Source of the DNA: Sulfurovum sp. TSL1
GTDB lineage: Bacteria > Campylobacterota > Campylobacteria > Campylobacterales > Sulfurovaceae
Length of the DNA: 64,000 nt
Assembly: GCF_019972135.1 (NCBI RefSeq)
Contig: NZ_BPFI01000001.1
Location: forward strand, 231,106-295,105
Reading direction: 5' to 3'
Shown here: in pieces, positions 27,408 to 35,479 of the stretch
Numbering within the stretch: position 1 is the first letter of the stretch
How the letters are laid out: the number at the start of each line of letters is the position of its first letter
Program-made: the position numbers and the translations under genes
Notes under the pieces: generated by a model
Database searches by the model: none
Seen by the model: the letters and a program-made list of their open reading frames with translations, nothing else
Told to the model about the DNA's origin: nothing

Positions 27408-28079
27408 ATGAGTAAAATATTATTGTTGGAAGATGATGCCAACCTGAATGAAACGGTCACAGAATTTCTGGAAGACAAGGGTCATGATGTGGTAAATGTC
27501 TATGATGGATATGAGGCACAGGAAAAATTGTATGAGAGCAAGTATGACCTGCTTCTTTTGGATGTCAATACGCCAGGTATGAATGGCTTTGAACTTCTCA
27601 AAGAAGCCAGAGAGAATGATGTGGTGGCACCGGCTATTTTTATCACTTCTTTGGATTCGCTGGATGATCTGGAAAAAGGATTCGAGAGCGGATGTGATGA
27701 CTACATACGGAAACCGTTTGCGCTCAAAGAACTACAGATACGTGTGGAGACACTGCTTAAACGAGCTTTTTATCATGAGTCTAAAGAGTTGATAAAGATT
27801 GCAAAAGATATTGCTTATGATATCAAAAATAATGAACTGATCATCAACGGTAAAACGGTATCTTTGGGACATAAAGAGTCTCTGCTTCTTAAACTCTTTA
27901 TGAAAAATGAGGATGAGGTCATTGTTCATGAACGCATCTATAAACATTTATGGGATTTTGATGAAGAACCTAGTGATACGGCACTCCGTACGTATATCAA
28001 AAATCTTCGTAAAATCATAGGTAAGGAAAGAATTGTCAGTATTAAAAAACAAGGCTACAAATTCACTGCTGAGAAGTGA
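27408..28079 (+). CDS. OmpR-family response regulator
   Basis: 223 residues. Receiver domain with the acidic pair E8/D9, phospho-acceptor D52 (in LLLLDVNTPG) and K near 102 (YIRKPF), followed by a winged-helix DNA-binding domain from about residue 125, ending in IVSIKKQGYKF. The start abuts the trxC stop without a clear ribosome site, so it is probably translationally coupled. The histidine kinase follows in overlap. Confidence 0.93.
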   Translation: MSKILLLEDDANLNETVTEFLEDKGHDVVNVYDGYEAQEKLYESKYDLLLLDVNTPGMNGFELLKEARENDVVAPAIFITSLDSLDDLEKGFESGCDDYIRKPFALKELQIRVETLLKRAFYHESKELIKIAKDIAYDIKNNELIINGKTVSLGHKESLLLKLFMKNEDEVIVHERIYKHLWDFDEEPSDTALRTYIKNLRKIIGKERIVSIKKQGYKFTAEK

Positions 28080-29223
28080 GAAAAAATCTCTTTTGAGATT
28101 TTTGACACTCTATGTGGCCATGGTCATATTTCTGATCACACTGTTATCACTGTTTTATTATCAAAGTCAGGAAAAACTGATGCTTTCTGACCAGCGGGCG
28201 ATGTTGACAAAGTATGCCTATATCCAGACAAGAAGACTTAAAGTACTGCATCATTTTTTTCCTGAAAGAACAGAATATCCTCGTGATCCCCGTTTCAGAT
28301 CAGCTATTTATGACTTGGAACATATGAAAATATTTTCATTACTGGAAGATGAAAATGTGCGTTTTGATGCAGAAGAGATATATATTACGAATAGTCATAT
28401 ACATTTAGTGAAAATGCTGGATGAGTTTTATCTGGGGACCAAATACCTTATCATAGAAGTAGAGGACAGCGGTGCATGGAGAGGGGAGATATGGACAAAT
28501 ATCATCACTTACGGTATGGCTGTTTTTATCTTTTTTATGCTCTTTGGACTCTATCTTGCTAAACTGTTTTTAAAGCCAATGCGGGATTCCATTGTACTCT
28601 TAGACAGGTTTATTAAAGATACGACGCATGAACTCAATACACCGCTCTCTGCGATACTGGCTAACATAGAGATGATGGATACCGATGTAATGGTAGAGAA
28701 AAATAAGACCAAACTGGCACGCATCAACATTGCAGCCAAAACGGTTTCAGTTCTCTACAAAGATCTCACGTATCTCATGTTGGAAGAAGAGAAAGAGAAC
28801 CACGATGAAGAGATTGAGATCAAAGAACTGATCCATAACAGGGTAGAGTATTTCTCTGTTTTGGCACAGTCAAAACATATAGCGTGTGATCTGGATCTGG
28901 AAGAGGCGACTATTATAATGGATAGACGTAAATTTACCAGAGTGATAGACAACCTGATATCCAATGCGATCAAATATAACAAACGTAACGGTACCATAGG
29001 CATAAAATCGAGAGAAGGGTTGTTGGTTATCTCGGATACAGGTATAGGTATCAATGAAGAAAAAATACCTTTTATGTTTGATCGCTATATGAGATTCAAC
29101 AGCAGTGAAGGCGGTTTTGGTATCGGTCTGAGCATCGTGAAAAAAATAGTGGATGAATATCATATCTCAATAGAGGTTGAGTCAAAAGAAGGAGAGGGTA
29201 CAAAAATGGTGTTACGATGGTAA
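28033..29223 (+). CDS. Sensor histidine kinase
   Basis: 396 residues from a TTG at 28033 that overlaps the regulator by 47 bases; a shorter start at the TTG at 28093 is also possible. Two membrane segments (about 22-42 and 155-180) enclose a periplasmic sensor region of about 110 residues. The phosphorylated histidine is H199 in the H box (TTHELNTPLSAI). The ATPase domain has NLISNAIKYN, DTGIGI and GGFGIGLSIV. The signal is unknown. The next gene encodes a small c-type cytochrome and overlaps by 7 bases, so sensing may relate to respiration. Confidence 0.92.
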   Translation: MSVLKNKATNSLLRSEKKSLLRFLTLYVAMVIFLITLLSLFYYQSQEKLMLSDQRAMLTKYAYIQTRRLKVLHHFFPERTEYPRDPRFRSAIYDLEHMKIFSLLEDENVRFDAEEIYITNSHIHLVKMLDEFYLGTKYLIIEVEDSGAWRGEIWTNIITYGMAVFIFFMLFGLYLAKLFLKPMRDSIVLLDRFIKDTTHELNTPLSAILANIEMMDTDVMVEKNKTKLARINIAAKTVSVLYKDLTYLMLEEEKENHDEEIEIKELIHNRVEYFSVLAQSKHIACDLDLEEATIIMDRRKFTRVIDNLISNAIKYNKRNGTIGIKSREGLLVISDTGIGINEEKIPFMFDRYMRFNSSEGGFGIGLSIVKKIVDEYHISIEVESKEGEGTKMVLRW

Positions 29224-29549
29224 AGTCTATCATATTATGTTTCGTCCTGTTTTCAGGTGTATTTGCTCAGGATGCGTATGAACGTCACTGTGTGGAGTGC
29301 CATAAAGAGCTACCTACATCTTTACAGCGTATGTTTATGCGTTACCTGCTTGTGTACAGCGGTGAAGAAAATGTGAAAGCCGGACTGAAACACTATTTGA
29401 AATACCCTTTAAAAGAGATCTCTGTGATGTCTGACCTCTTTATAGACACGTATGGTATTAAAGAAAAAAGTACATTGAGTGATAGTGAAATCGATGAAGC
29501 TTTGGATATCTATTGGGATAAATATAAGGTGTTTAACAAGTTGAAATAG
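29217..29549 (+). CDS. Small c-type cytochrome-like periplasmic protein
   Basis: 110 residues: a signal peptide ending near AQDAYE, then one haem-binding motif CVECH at about residues 25-29. Two methionines follow in the middle (RMFMRY) and one at ISVMSDLF, any of which could be the second haem ligand. It is the third gene of the two-component operon. A degenerate copy of its last 65 bases follows directly downstream. Confidence 0.78.
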   Translation: MVKSIILCFVLFSGVFAQDAYERHCVECHKELPTSLQRMFMRYLLVYSGEENVKAGLKHYLKYPLKEISVMSDLFIDTYGIKEKSTLSDSEIDEALDIYWDKYKVFNKLK

Positions 29550-29620
29550 TTACACATTGACAAAGCTTTAGATATCTATTGCAATAAGTTTAAGGTTTTT
29601 AATAAGTTGAAGTAGTTACA
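29490..29620 (+). repeat. 65-base imperfect tandem repeat at the cytochrome 3' end
   Basis: Copy one (29490-29554) spans the last 20 codons and stop of the cytochrome gene. Copy two (29556-29620) follows after one base. They match at 54 of 65 positions without gaps, and copy two still reads KALDIYCNKFKVFNKLK and a stop. It looks like the remnant of a second gene copy or of a local duplication. Confidence 0.8.
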
Positions 29621-29664
29621 ATAACTTTGGATAAGGTTATATTATAAATTAAAGGAAGAATGAA

Positions 29665-29988
29665 ATGAAAAGAATAGTCACTGTACTTAGTCTTGTTGCA
29701 TTTGCAATGGTTAGTACGCCTACAGTCGCATCAGCGAGTGTAAAAAAAGGTCAAAAAATATACAAGAAAAAGGTGAGAAAATACTGTGGATTCTCAGGTG
29801 TGAGATTTGCAAGACACCATAATCAGGATGAGTGGGAAGAGATCTATGATGATGGTGAATTCTCAGCAGAAATGAAAAAAATTTGTCCTAAATTACCTTT
29901 AAATAAAATTAAAAAATCATGGTGGAAACATCTGTATGAGTTTACTTATGAGTATGGTGAAGGCGGATCGCACGTTCCAAAGTGTTAA
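29665..29988 (+). CDS. Periplasmic cytochrome-like protein lacking a haem motif, copy 1
   Basis: 107 residues with a signal peptide (to about residue 24). The mature protein begins SVKKGQKIYKKKVRKYCGFSG, which resembles the start of a class I cytochrome c, but where CxxCH would be there is only C41GFSG. Cysteines C41, C74 and C107 are shared with the next gene, as is H52. It is probably a disulfide-bonded protein derived from, or only resembling, a cytochrome. Ribosome site AAAGGAAG. Confidence 0.75.
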   Translation: MKRIVTVLSLVAFAMVSTPTVASASVKKGQKIYKKKVRKYCGFSGVRFARHHNQDEWEEIYDDGEFSAEMKKICPKLPLNKIKKSWWKHLYEFTYEYGEGGSHVPKC

Positions 29989-30005
29989 ACCAAATGTAAC
30001 TTCTT

Positions 30006-30036
30006 GAAGCAGTTGTTAACCTTCTGCTTCTTCTTT
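30006..30036 (+). terminator. Terminator between the two cytochrome-like genes
   Basis: GAAGCAG (30006-30012) and CTGCTTC (30024-30030) enclose an 11-base loop, followed by TTCTTT. Confidence 0.6.
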
Positions 30037-30105
30037 CACACACTTCACAATATTTTCACAATTACATGCTATTATACTTTTACCTAAAAATAAAAAGGAT
30101 TACAT

Positions 30106-30423
30106 ATGAAGACTACAACTAAATTAGCAGTTGCTGCTTTACTTGGTATGACATTACTTTCATCAACTGCATCTGCAGATGTGAAAAAAGGTCAAAAAAT
30201 TTATCTTAAGAAGCTTAAAGCTCCTTGTGGATTCAATGGTGTTAAGTTTGCACAATCACATACGCAAGATGAGTGGGAAGCGATCCATGAAGCTGGTAAA
30301 TTTGAGGATGAAATCAAGAAAATTTGTCCAAAAGTAAAAAAATTCAAAGCAAAATATATTCCAGATGTATATGATTTTGCATATGAATATGCAAGCGATT
30401 CAGGTAACGTACCGTCTTGTTAA
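30106..30423 (+). CDS. Periplasmic cytochrome-like protein lacking a haem motif, copy 2
   Basis: 105 residues with a signal peptide ending at SADVKK. It is a clear paralogue of the preceding protein: DVKKGQKIYLKKLKAPCGFNG, then HTQDEWEAIHEAGKFEDEI, then KKICPK, with cysteines at 41, 74 and the last residue. Again no CxxCH. A TATACT -10-like box is at 30073-30078, and its own terminator follows, so it is probably transcribed alone. Confidence 0.78.
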   Translation: MKTTTKLAVAALLGMTLLSSTASADVKKGQKIYLKKLKAPCGFNGVKFAQSHTQDEWEAIHEAGKFEDEIKKICPKVKKFKAKYIPDVYDFAYEYASDSGNVPSC

Positions 30424-30451
30424 GGTATGTATCTTAAAAAAAATAGAGGTG

Positions 30452-30481
30452 GAAGGTCCGCTTTGAGCGGACCTTCTTTAT
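30452..30481 (+). terminator. Terminator after cytochrome-like copy 2
   Basis: Ten-bp perfect stem GAAGGTCCGC/GCGGACCTTC with loop TTTGA, then TTTAT. It lies inside a longer open frame starting at 30427, which argues that the next gene starts at 30511 instead. Confidence 0.8.
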
Positions 30482-30510
30482 ATGAAATAAATAAACTTAA
30501 AGGAATTAAA

Positions 30511-30807
30511 ATGAAAAAAATTGCAATCGCGATGTTATTTGCTGGATCTACATTACTTATGGCTGATGGTGCTGCTGCTTACGCTAAATGTGTTGGTTGT
30601 CATGGTGCAAACGGAGAAAAAGCTGCTCTAGGTAAATCTGCTGTGATCAAAGGTCAAGATGCTGCAAAAACAGTTGAGCAACTTAACGGTTATAAAGCAG
30701 GTACACTTAACCAATATGGCATGGGTGGTCTTATGAAAGGTCAAGTAGCTTCTATGGATGATGCGACGATCAAAGCTGTTGCAGATTACATCGCAGCAAT
30801 GAAATAA
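30511..30807 (+). CDS. Class I cytochrome c, c553 type
   Basis: 98 residues from the ATG at 30511, with AAAGGAATT upstream. Signal peptide to about residue 18, haem motif CVGCH at 27-31, and a distal methionine in the segment YGMGGLMKG. Such soluble periplasmic cytochromes carry electrons from the bc1 complex to cbb3 oxidase or other terminal enzymes in Campylobacterota. It follows the two haem-less paralogues but has its own transcription unit. Confidence 0.92.
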   Translation: MKKIAIAMLFAGSTLLMADGAAAYAKCVGCHGANGEKAALGKSAVIKGQDAAKTVEQLNGYKAGTLNQYGMGGLMKGQVASMDDATIKAVADYIAAMK

Positions 30808-30822
30808 ATTTTATACACTTTA

Positions 30823-30855
30823 CATTCAGAAGCCTTTTGGCTTTTGAATGCTCTT
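30823..30855 (+). terminator. Terminator after cytochrome c553
   Basis: Twelve-bp stem CATTCAGAAGCC/GGCTTTTGAATG (one G-T pair) with loop TTTT, 16 bases past the stop. Confidence 0.75.
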
Positions 30856-30957
30856 ACACTCTTTTTAAAATCCCTCTTTTATTATTCTTATTATTTTGTA
30901 GCTTCAGTATATTTTTTTATTTTCCTGGCCTCATATGAATTGGCATTTGAACAACTA

Positions 30958-31332
30958 TTACATACTGCTTCCGCATTTTCCTGTTTCACATTTCATTGTG
31001 GGTATCTCTTTCTTGGGTGCTTTTACGGTATTGTCTGTTGAACATTTTGTGCTCAGTCTCCCGGTTTCTTTGACACGTACACAATCATAGATCTCTTTCG
31101 TTGTTAAGGCTTTCAGTACACATTCCCGTCTGTTATCCTCTTGTGCAAGCTGGCTTAAGATATTCATTTTCTTTTTTACCAGTAAGGCAGAACCATCCAC
31201 CATACTTGCCCCACATTTTCCCGGACCACATTTCATTCCATCTTCTGTTAAGTTATCTGTTTTATCTTTATCTGTACATCCTGACAGAAGTGATAGTGTG
31301 ACAAGCAGTGTAATCGTCAGCTTTGATCTCAT
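30958..31332 (-). CDS. Small lipoprotein with two MKCxxGKCG motifs, copper-operon member
   Basis: 124 residues. Lipobox LLSGC puts the acylated cysteine at position 19. The motif MKCGPGKCGASM follows at about residue 33, and MKCETGKCGSSM closes the protein; between them is a helical region with two further cysteines. It overlaps the end of cusA by 4 bases (ATGA), so it is the last gene of the efflux operon, where one would expect the chaperone CusF. No CusF fold is evident. A periplasmic Cu(I) or Ag(I) binding role is inference. The GKCG core resembles that of bufferin/HvfA-type copper-binding peptides. Confidence 0.78.
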   Translation of the reverse strand: MRSKLTITLLVTLSLLSGCTDKDKTDNLTEDGMKCGPGKCGASMVDGSALLVKKKMNILSQLAQEDNRRECVLKALTTKEIYDCVRVKETGRLSTKCSTDNTVKAPKKEIPTMKCETGKCGSSM

Positions 31333-34300
31333 TTGGTCTCCTTAAGCTCTTTTAACTGATATTTCTCATACATTTCATAAAAAATAGGGATGAGAAAGAG
31401 GCTGAGTATAGCGGAACTGACTAGACCTCCTATCATCGGTGCAGCGATACGTTGCATGACCTCACTTCCTACCCCCGACGTGTACATGATAGGCAGAAGT
31501 CCCATCAGGATCGCAAAGACGGTCATGAGTTTGGGTCTCACTCTTTGAACGGCACCTTCATAAATAGCATCGGAGAGATGTTGAGTGTTAAATTGTTTCC
31601 CCATTTTTTGATGCATCGCTTCGACACTTTCTTGTAAATAGACGATCATGACTATGGCTGTTTCTGCAGCAATTCCCAGAAGTGCCAGGAAACCGACTAT
31701 CACTGCAATACTCATATCGAACTGTAATAGATAGAGGTAGATTATACCGCCTAGCAGGGCAAAAGGCAGTGTACAAAATACAATAAGGGTAGGTACGATT
31801 TCTCCCAACGCAAAATAGATCAGGATCAATATCACTAACAGTACAACAGGCACGATCCATTTTATTTTTTGCATAGCCGAGTGAAGGTATTCTGACTGTC
31901 CTTCCCATTCCAGATAATATCCGGGAGGGAGATGTATATCTTTTAAAACTTTAACGGCCTCTTCTTTGTATTTGACGGCACTTACGCCTGTTTGTGGCGT
32001 AATATAGATGAAAGTTACCGGTGTTGCCATCTCACTTTTGATCACAGAGGGACTCTCTTTGTATATGACAGTGGCAAAAGTAGAAAGCGGTACAAATCCG
32101 AGTGGTGTTTTGACCGGTATATTGCGTATATCATCAAGATTTCGACGCTCTTCCTCTTCAAAACGCAGTGCGATAGGGTAACGTTCCAAACCTTTATACA
32201 TGGTAGTGATCTTTTTCCCACCTATTGCTGCAGATGTATAGTCATCGATCAGTGACTTGGAAATATTATAACGCTGCAGCGCCTCGGTATCTATGTTGAT
32301 ATCTATGAAATATCCTGCACTTGCCTGATCAGAGAAAACTGACTGTGTCCCTTTAAGTGCACGAAGTTTTGACTCGATCTGCATGGCTACAGATTGCAGC
32401 CCCTGTGCATCTTTCCCATAGAGTTTGATACCCAGGGGGGTTCTGATACCTGAGAGTAACATGTCAATACGACCACGTATAGGGTAGGTCCATGAGTTCA
32501 CAAGGCCAGGTACCTGGAGGGCTTCTTCCATTTCCGCCATCAGTTTTTCATAGGTCATCCCTGCGCGCCATTGTGATCTGGGTTTAAAGGTAATGATGGT
32601 TTCGATCATACCAAGAGGGGCAGGATCTGTGGCTGAATTGGCACGTCCTCCCTTACCGAACACCGTATCAACTTCCGGAAAACTTTTAATGATCTTATCG
32701 GTTTTCTGTGTCAGTGCTTTGCTTTGATCCACTGAGATACCATACGGTGTTACAGGCATATACATAACGGTTTGCTCATTGAGCATAGGCATAAATTCCC
32801 AGTTTAATTTTTGGTAAAGAGGGAGTGAAAATGCAAGTCCGCCAATAGCAAGAAAAATAACGAGGTATTTGAATTTTAAAGCATGGACCAGAAGTGGATG
32901 ATACAGCCAAATAAAAAAACGATTCAGCGGGTTTTTTGATTCGGGTATGATCCTTCCTTTGATGAAATATATCATGAGTACAGGTACCAGTGTGACAGAG
33001 AGTATCGCTCCTGCTGTCATTGCAAAGGTTTTTGTAAAAGCAAGGGGGTTAAACAGTAACCCCTCTTGACCGGAAAGTGCAAAGATGGGCAAAAAAGAGA
33101 CGACCACAAGTGCCAGGGCAAAAAAGATAGGACGTCCTACAAGTTGAGAAGATTGAATGATGGTTTTGATACGCTCATCATTCTTCAGAGGTTCACCATG
33201 TTCTTTGGTTTTTTTATGTATGGCCTTATGTGTATTTTCTATCATCACGATAGAAGCATCTACCATGGCACCGATAGCGATAGCGATACCTCCCAGACTC
33301 ATAATATTAGAGTCAATGCCAAAGATCTTCATCAGTAAAAATGGGAGGGCTATGGTTAAGGGGAGTACGATGAGCATGATAAGTATGGAACGAAAGTGCA
33401 TCAAGAATAGACCAATGACCAGGATCACGATGATACTCTCTTCGAATAATGTCGTTTGAAGTGTTTTGATCGCTGATGCTATCAGCCCTGAACGGTCATA
33501 GGTCGTAACAACGTTCACATCTTCTATTTGGAGTTCTTGCATTTTGGACTTGATACGTTTTATGACCGAGTATACATCTTCCCCATACCGTACCATGACG
33601 ATACCTCCGACCACTTCTCCCTCTCCATTGAGGTCAGCCAGTCCGCGTCTGGCACTTGGGACCCTCTCTACACGTCCCACTTGAGAGAGAGTCAGAGGCA
33701 CACCGTTTTTGGTCGTCACGACAAGTTGACGTATCTCATCCAGATCTTTGATATAGCCTTTGGCCTGTACCATCCATTCATAACCGTTTTGAATGACGAT
33801 GCGTCCACCTGTGTCATTATTGTTCTCTTTGAGTGTTTTAGAAATATCCTTGATAGAAAGATTGTACTGGACCAGTGCATCATTGTTCACCGTAATCTGA
33901 TACGTTGGTACAAATCCTCCTATACTGGCTACTTCACTCACCCCGTCCACACCCATCAGCGCGTATTTGTAGTAGTAGTCTTGAATCGTTCGCAGTTCAT
34001 CAAGGGTCTTTGTTTGAGAGGTCAGTGCATATTCGTATACCCATCCTACACCTGAAGCATCAGGTCCAAGGGTGACTTCCATCGTATCTGGAAGCTGACT
34101 TTGTATGGATGCAAGCTGTTCAAGTACACGGCTTCTTGCGGAATAGAGGTCTGTACCTTCTTTAAAGATAATGTAGATCAGGGCAGTTTCATAGGTTGAA
34201 AAACCGCGGACGGTTTCAATATCCGATATCGCAAGAAATTGTGAAACCAGTGGATAGGTTCCCTGCTCTTCGATGATCTCCGGGCTTTGTCCTTTCCATG

Positions 34301-34454
34301 TAACCTGTACGATGACCTGTGGAGGTGAAAGGTCCGGCAGGGCATCCAGGGGGGTATTCCTCATGGCCCAAATGGAACCTATGATGAGGAAGAGCGTGGT
34401 CATAAGGACAAGAAAACGATTTTTAGCCGAAAATACGATAAGTCGTTCTATCAT
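31329..34454 (-). CDS. cusA: Copper/silver efflux RND pump, CusA type
   Basis: 1041 residues, full length. Heavy-metal RND signatures: DALPDLSPPQVIVQV near the N-terminus, TLGPDASGVGWVYEYAL, and a charged membrane helix around GGIAIAIGAMVDASIVMIEN. The three methionines that bind Cu(I)/Ag(I) in E. coli CusA have counterparts here, in MYMPVTPYG, APLGMIETI and RIDMLLSG, so monovalent copper or silver is the likely substrate rather than zinc or cobalt. It exports metal from the periplasm in complex with CusB and a TolC-type channel, driven by protons. Confidence 0.95.
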   Translation of the reverse strand: MIERLIVFSAKNRFLVLMTTLFLIIGSIWAMRNTPLDALPDLSPPQVIVQVTWKGQSPEIIEEQGTYPLVSQFLAISDIETVRGFSTYETALIYIIFKEGTDLYSARSRVLEQLASIQSQLPDTMEVTLGPDASGVGWVYEYALTSQTKTLDELRTIQDYYYKYALMGVDGVSEVASIGGFVPTYQITVNNDALVQYNLSIKDISKTLKENNNDTGGRIVIQNGYEWMVQAKGYIKDLDEIRQLVVTTKNGVPLTLSQVGRVERVPSARRGLADLNGEGEVVGGIVMVRYGEDVYSVIKRIKSKMQELQIEDVNVVTTYDRSGLIASAIKTLQTTLFEESIIVILVIGLFLMHFRSILIMLIVLPLTIALPFLLMKIFGIDSNIMSLGGIAIAIGAMVDASIVMIENTHKAIHKKTKEHGEPLKNDERIKTIIQSSQLVGRPIFFALALVVVSFLPIFALSGQEGLLFNPLAFTKTFAMTAGAILSVTLVPVLMIYFIKGRIIPESKNPLNRFFIWLYHPLLVHALKFKYLVIFLAIGGLAFSLPLYQKLNWEFMPMLNEQTVMYMPVTPYGISVDQSKALTQKTDKIIKSFPEVDTVFGKGGRANSATDPAPLGMIETIITFKPRSQWRAGMTYEKLMAEMEEALQVPGLVNSWTYPIRGRIDMLLSGIRTPLGIKLYGKDAQGLQSVAMQIESKLRALKGTQSVFSDQASAGYFIDINIDTEALQRYNISKSLIDDYTSAAIGGKKITTMYKGLERYPIALRFEEEERRNLDDIRNIPVKTPLGFVPLSTFATVIYKESPSVIKSEMATPVTFIYITPQTGVSAVKYKEEAVKVLKDIHLPPGYYLEWEGQSEYLHSAMQKIKWIVPVVLLVILILIYFALGEIVPTLIVFCTLPFALLGGIIYLYLLQFDMSIAVIVGFLALLGIAAETAIVMIVYLQESVEAMHQKMGKQFNTQHLSDAIYEGAVQRVRPKLMTVFAILMGLLPIMYTSGVGSEVMQRIAAPMIGGLVSSAILSLFLIPIFYEMYEKYQLKELKETK

Positions 34455-35479
34455 TAGTAGATCCCGTGTATCTGAGCATCGGAGTCCATCATGAAGAGTG
34501 CATTGTTCACCAGTGTATCTCCCTCATTCAGCCCTTTTATAATTTCATAATGTTTCGCGTCTAAAGATTTGATCTGAATGACCACAGGTTCATACTCTCC
34601 TTTAAATTCAGTTACAAGAAAAGCATACCACAGTCCATTTTTGCGTATAGCTGCAGTACGAGGTATAACAAGATGACTTGCCGCATCGGCTGAGGCATAT
34701 ACTTTTGCATACATGCCCGGTTTTAATACAGTATCTTCATTGTCAAGTTGAAGTCTTAATGTGGCTGTTGCTTCTTTTGGGTCCAGCTCGGGGTAAAGAA
34801 AGTTTTTTTTGGCTGTATATGTTTTCGAAATACCTTTGGCATTGACCGTAAAATTTGTAAGGAGAGGCAGTTTCTCTATCTCATCCTGATAGAGTTTGAC
34901 CTCTATCCATACTTTGTCCAGATTGACGATCTGAAAGAGCTTTTTTTGTGGGTTGAAAGAGGCACCTTCATTAATATTTTTTTCAAATATCCACCCGGAC
35001 TGTGGTGCATAGATAGTTGTGAACTCATCAACCTTACGTTCAGTGTTGATACGTTTGATCTCTTCATCATGTACACCCAAGAGACGCAGTTTGGTTTCCG
35101 CACTCTGAAGCATTTGAGGTGAGGGGTGCTTTTCATTGAACTCCAAAGAGTGTAAGTAGTCCTGTTTGGATTTGTATACTTCCGGAGAATAGACATAGGC
35201 CAAAGCATCTCCTTTTTCTACTTTTTTATAGAGTGTATCAGCAAACAGTTTTGTGATATAGCCTGAAAACCATGCATGTACATCTATCTTTCGTGAGTCC
35301 TCCGCAACGATATATCCGTAGTTGATCTGCTCCTTGGAAGCAGTCATTTTTTTTACTTTTACTGTCTTCACACCGAAAAGCTGTTCTATAGTGGGAAGAG
35401 AGCTATTGTGTTCCTGAGAGAATAAAAAAATCGGGATCAGTAAAAGTGTGATCGTTGTTTTTATATGTATGGATACCAT
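34454..35479 (-). CDS. cusB: Efflux adaptor, CusB type
   Basis: 341 residues with an N-terminal signal or anchor segment. Family markers are the segment WFSGYITKLFADTLYKKVEK, then YVYSPEVYKSKQDYLHSL, and the beta-barrel part near KPGMYAKVYASADA. It is shorter than E. coli CusB (407) and lacks an obvious methionine-rich N-terminal metal site. It overlaps cusA and cusC by one base on each side. Confidence 0.92.
   Translation of the reverse strand: MVSIHIKTTITLLLIPIFLFSQEHNSSLPTIEQLFGVKTVKVKKMTASKEQINYGYIVAEDSRKIDVHAWFSGYITKLFADTLYKKVEKGDALAYVYSPEVYKSKQDYLHSLEFNEKHPSPQMLQSAETKLRLLGVHDEEIKRINTERKVDEFTTIYAPQSGWIFEKNINEGASFNPQKKLFQIVNLDKVWIEVKLYQDEIEKLPLLTNFTVNAKGISKTYTAKKNFLYPELDPKEATATLRLQLDNEDTVLKPGMYAKVYASADAASHLVIPRTAAIRKNGLWYAFLVTEFKGEYEPVVIQIKSLDAKHYEIIKGLNEGDTLVNNALFMMDSDAQIHGIY

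Noticed and set aside
30427-30510. N-terminal extension of cytochrome c553
   Set aside because: It contains the terminator of the preceding gene and no signal peptide. The ATG at 30511 gives both a ribosome site and a signal peptide.
30844-31041. 65-codon plus-strand frame after cytochrome c553
   Set aside because: It lies partly over the lipoprotein gene on the other strand, starts within a terminator hairpin and has no ribosome site.
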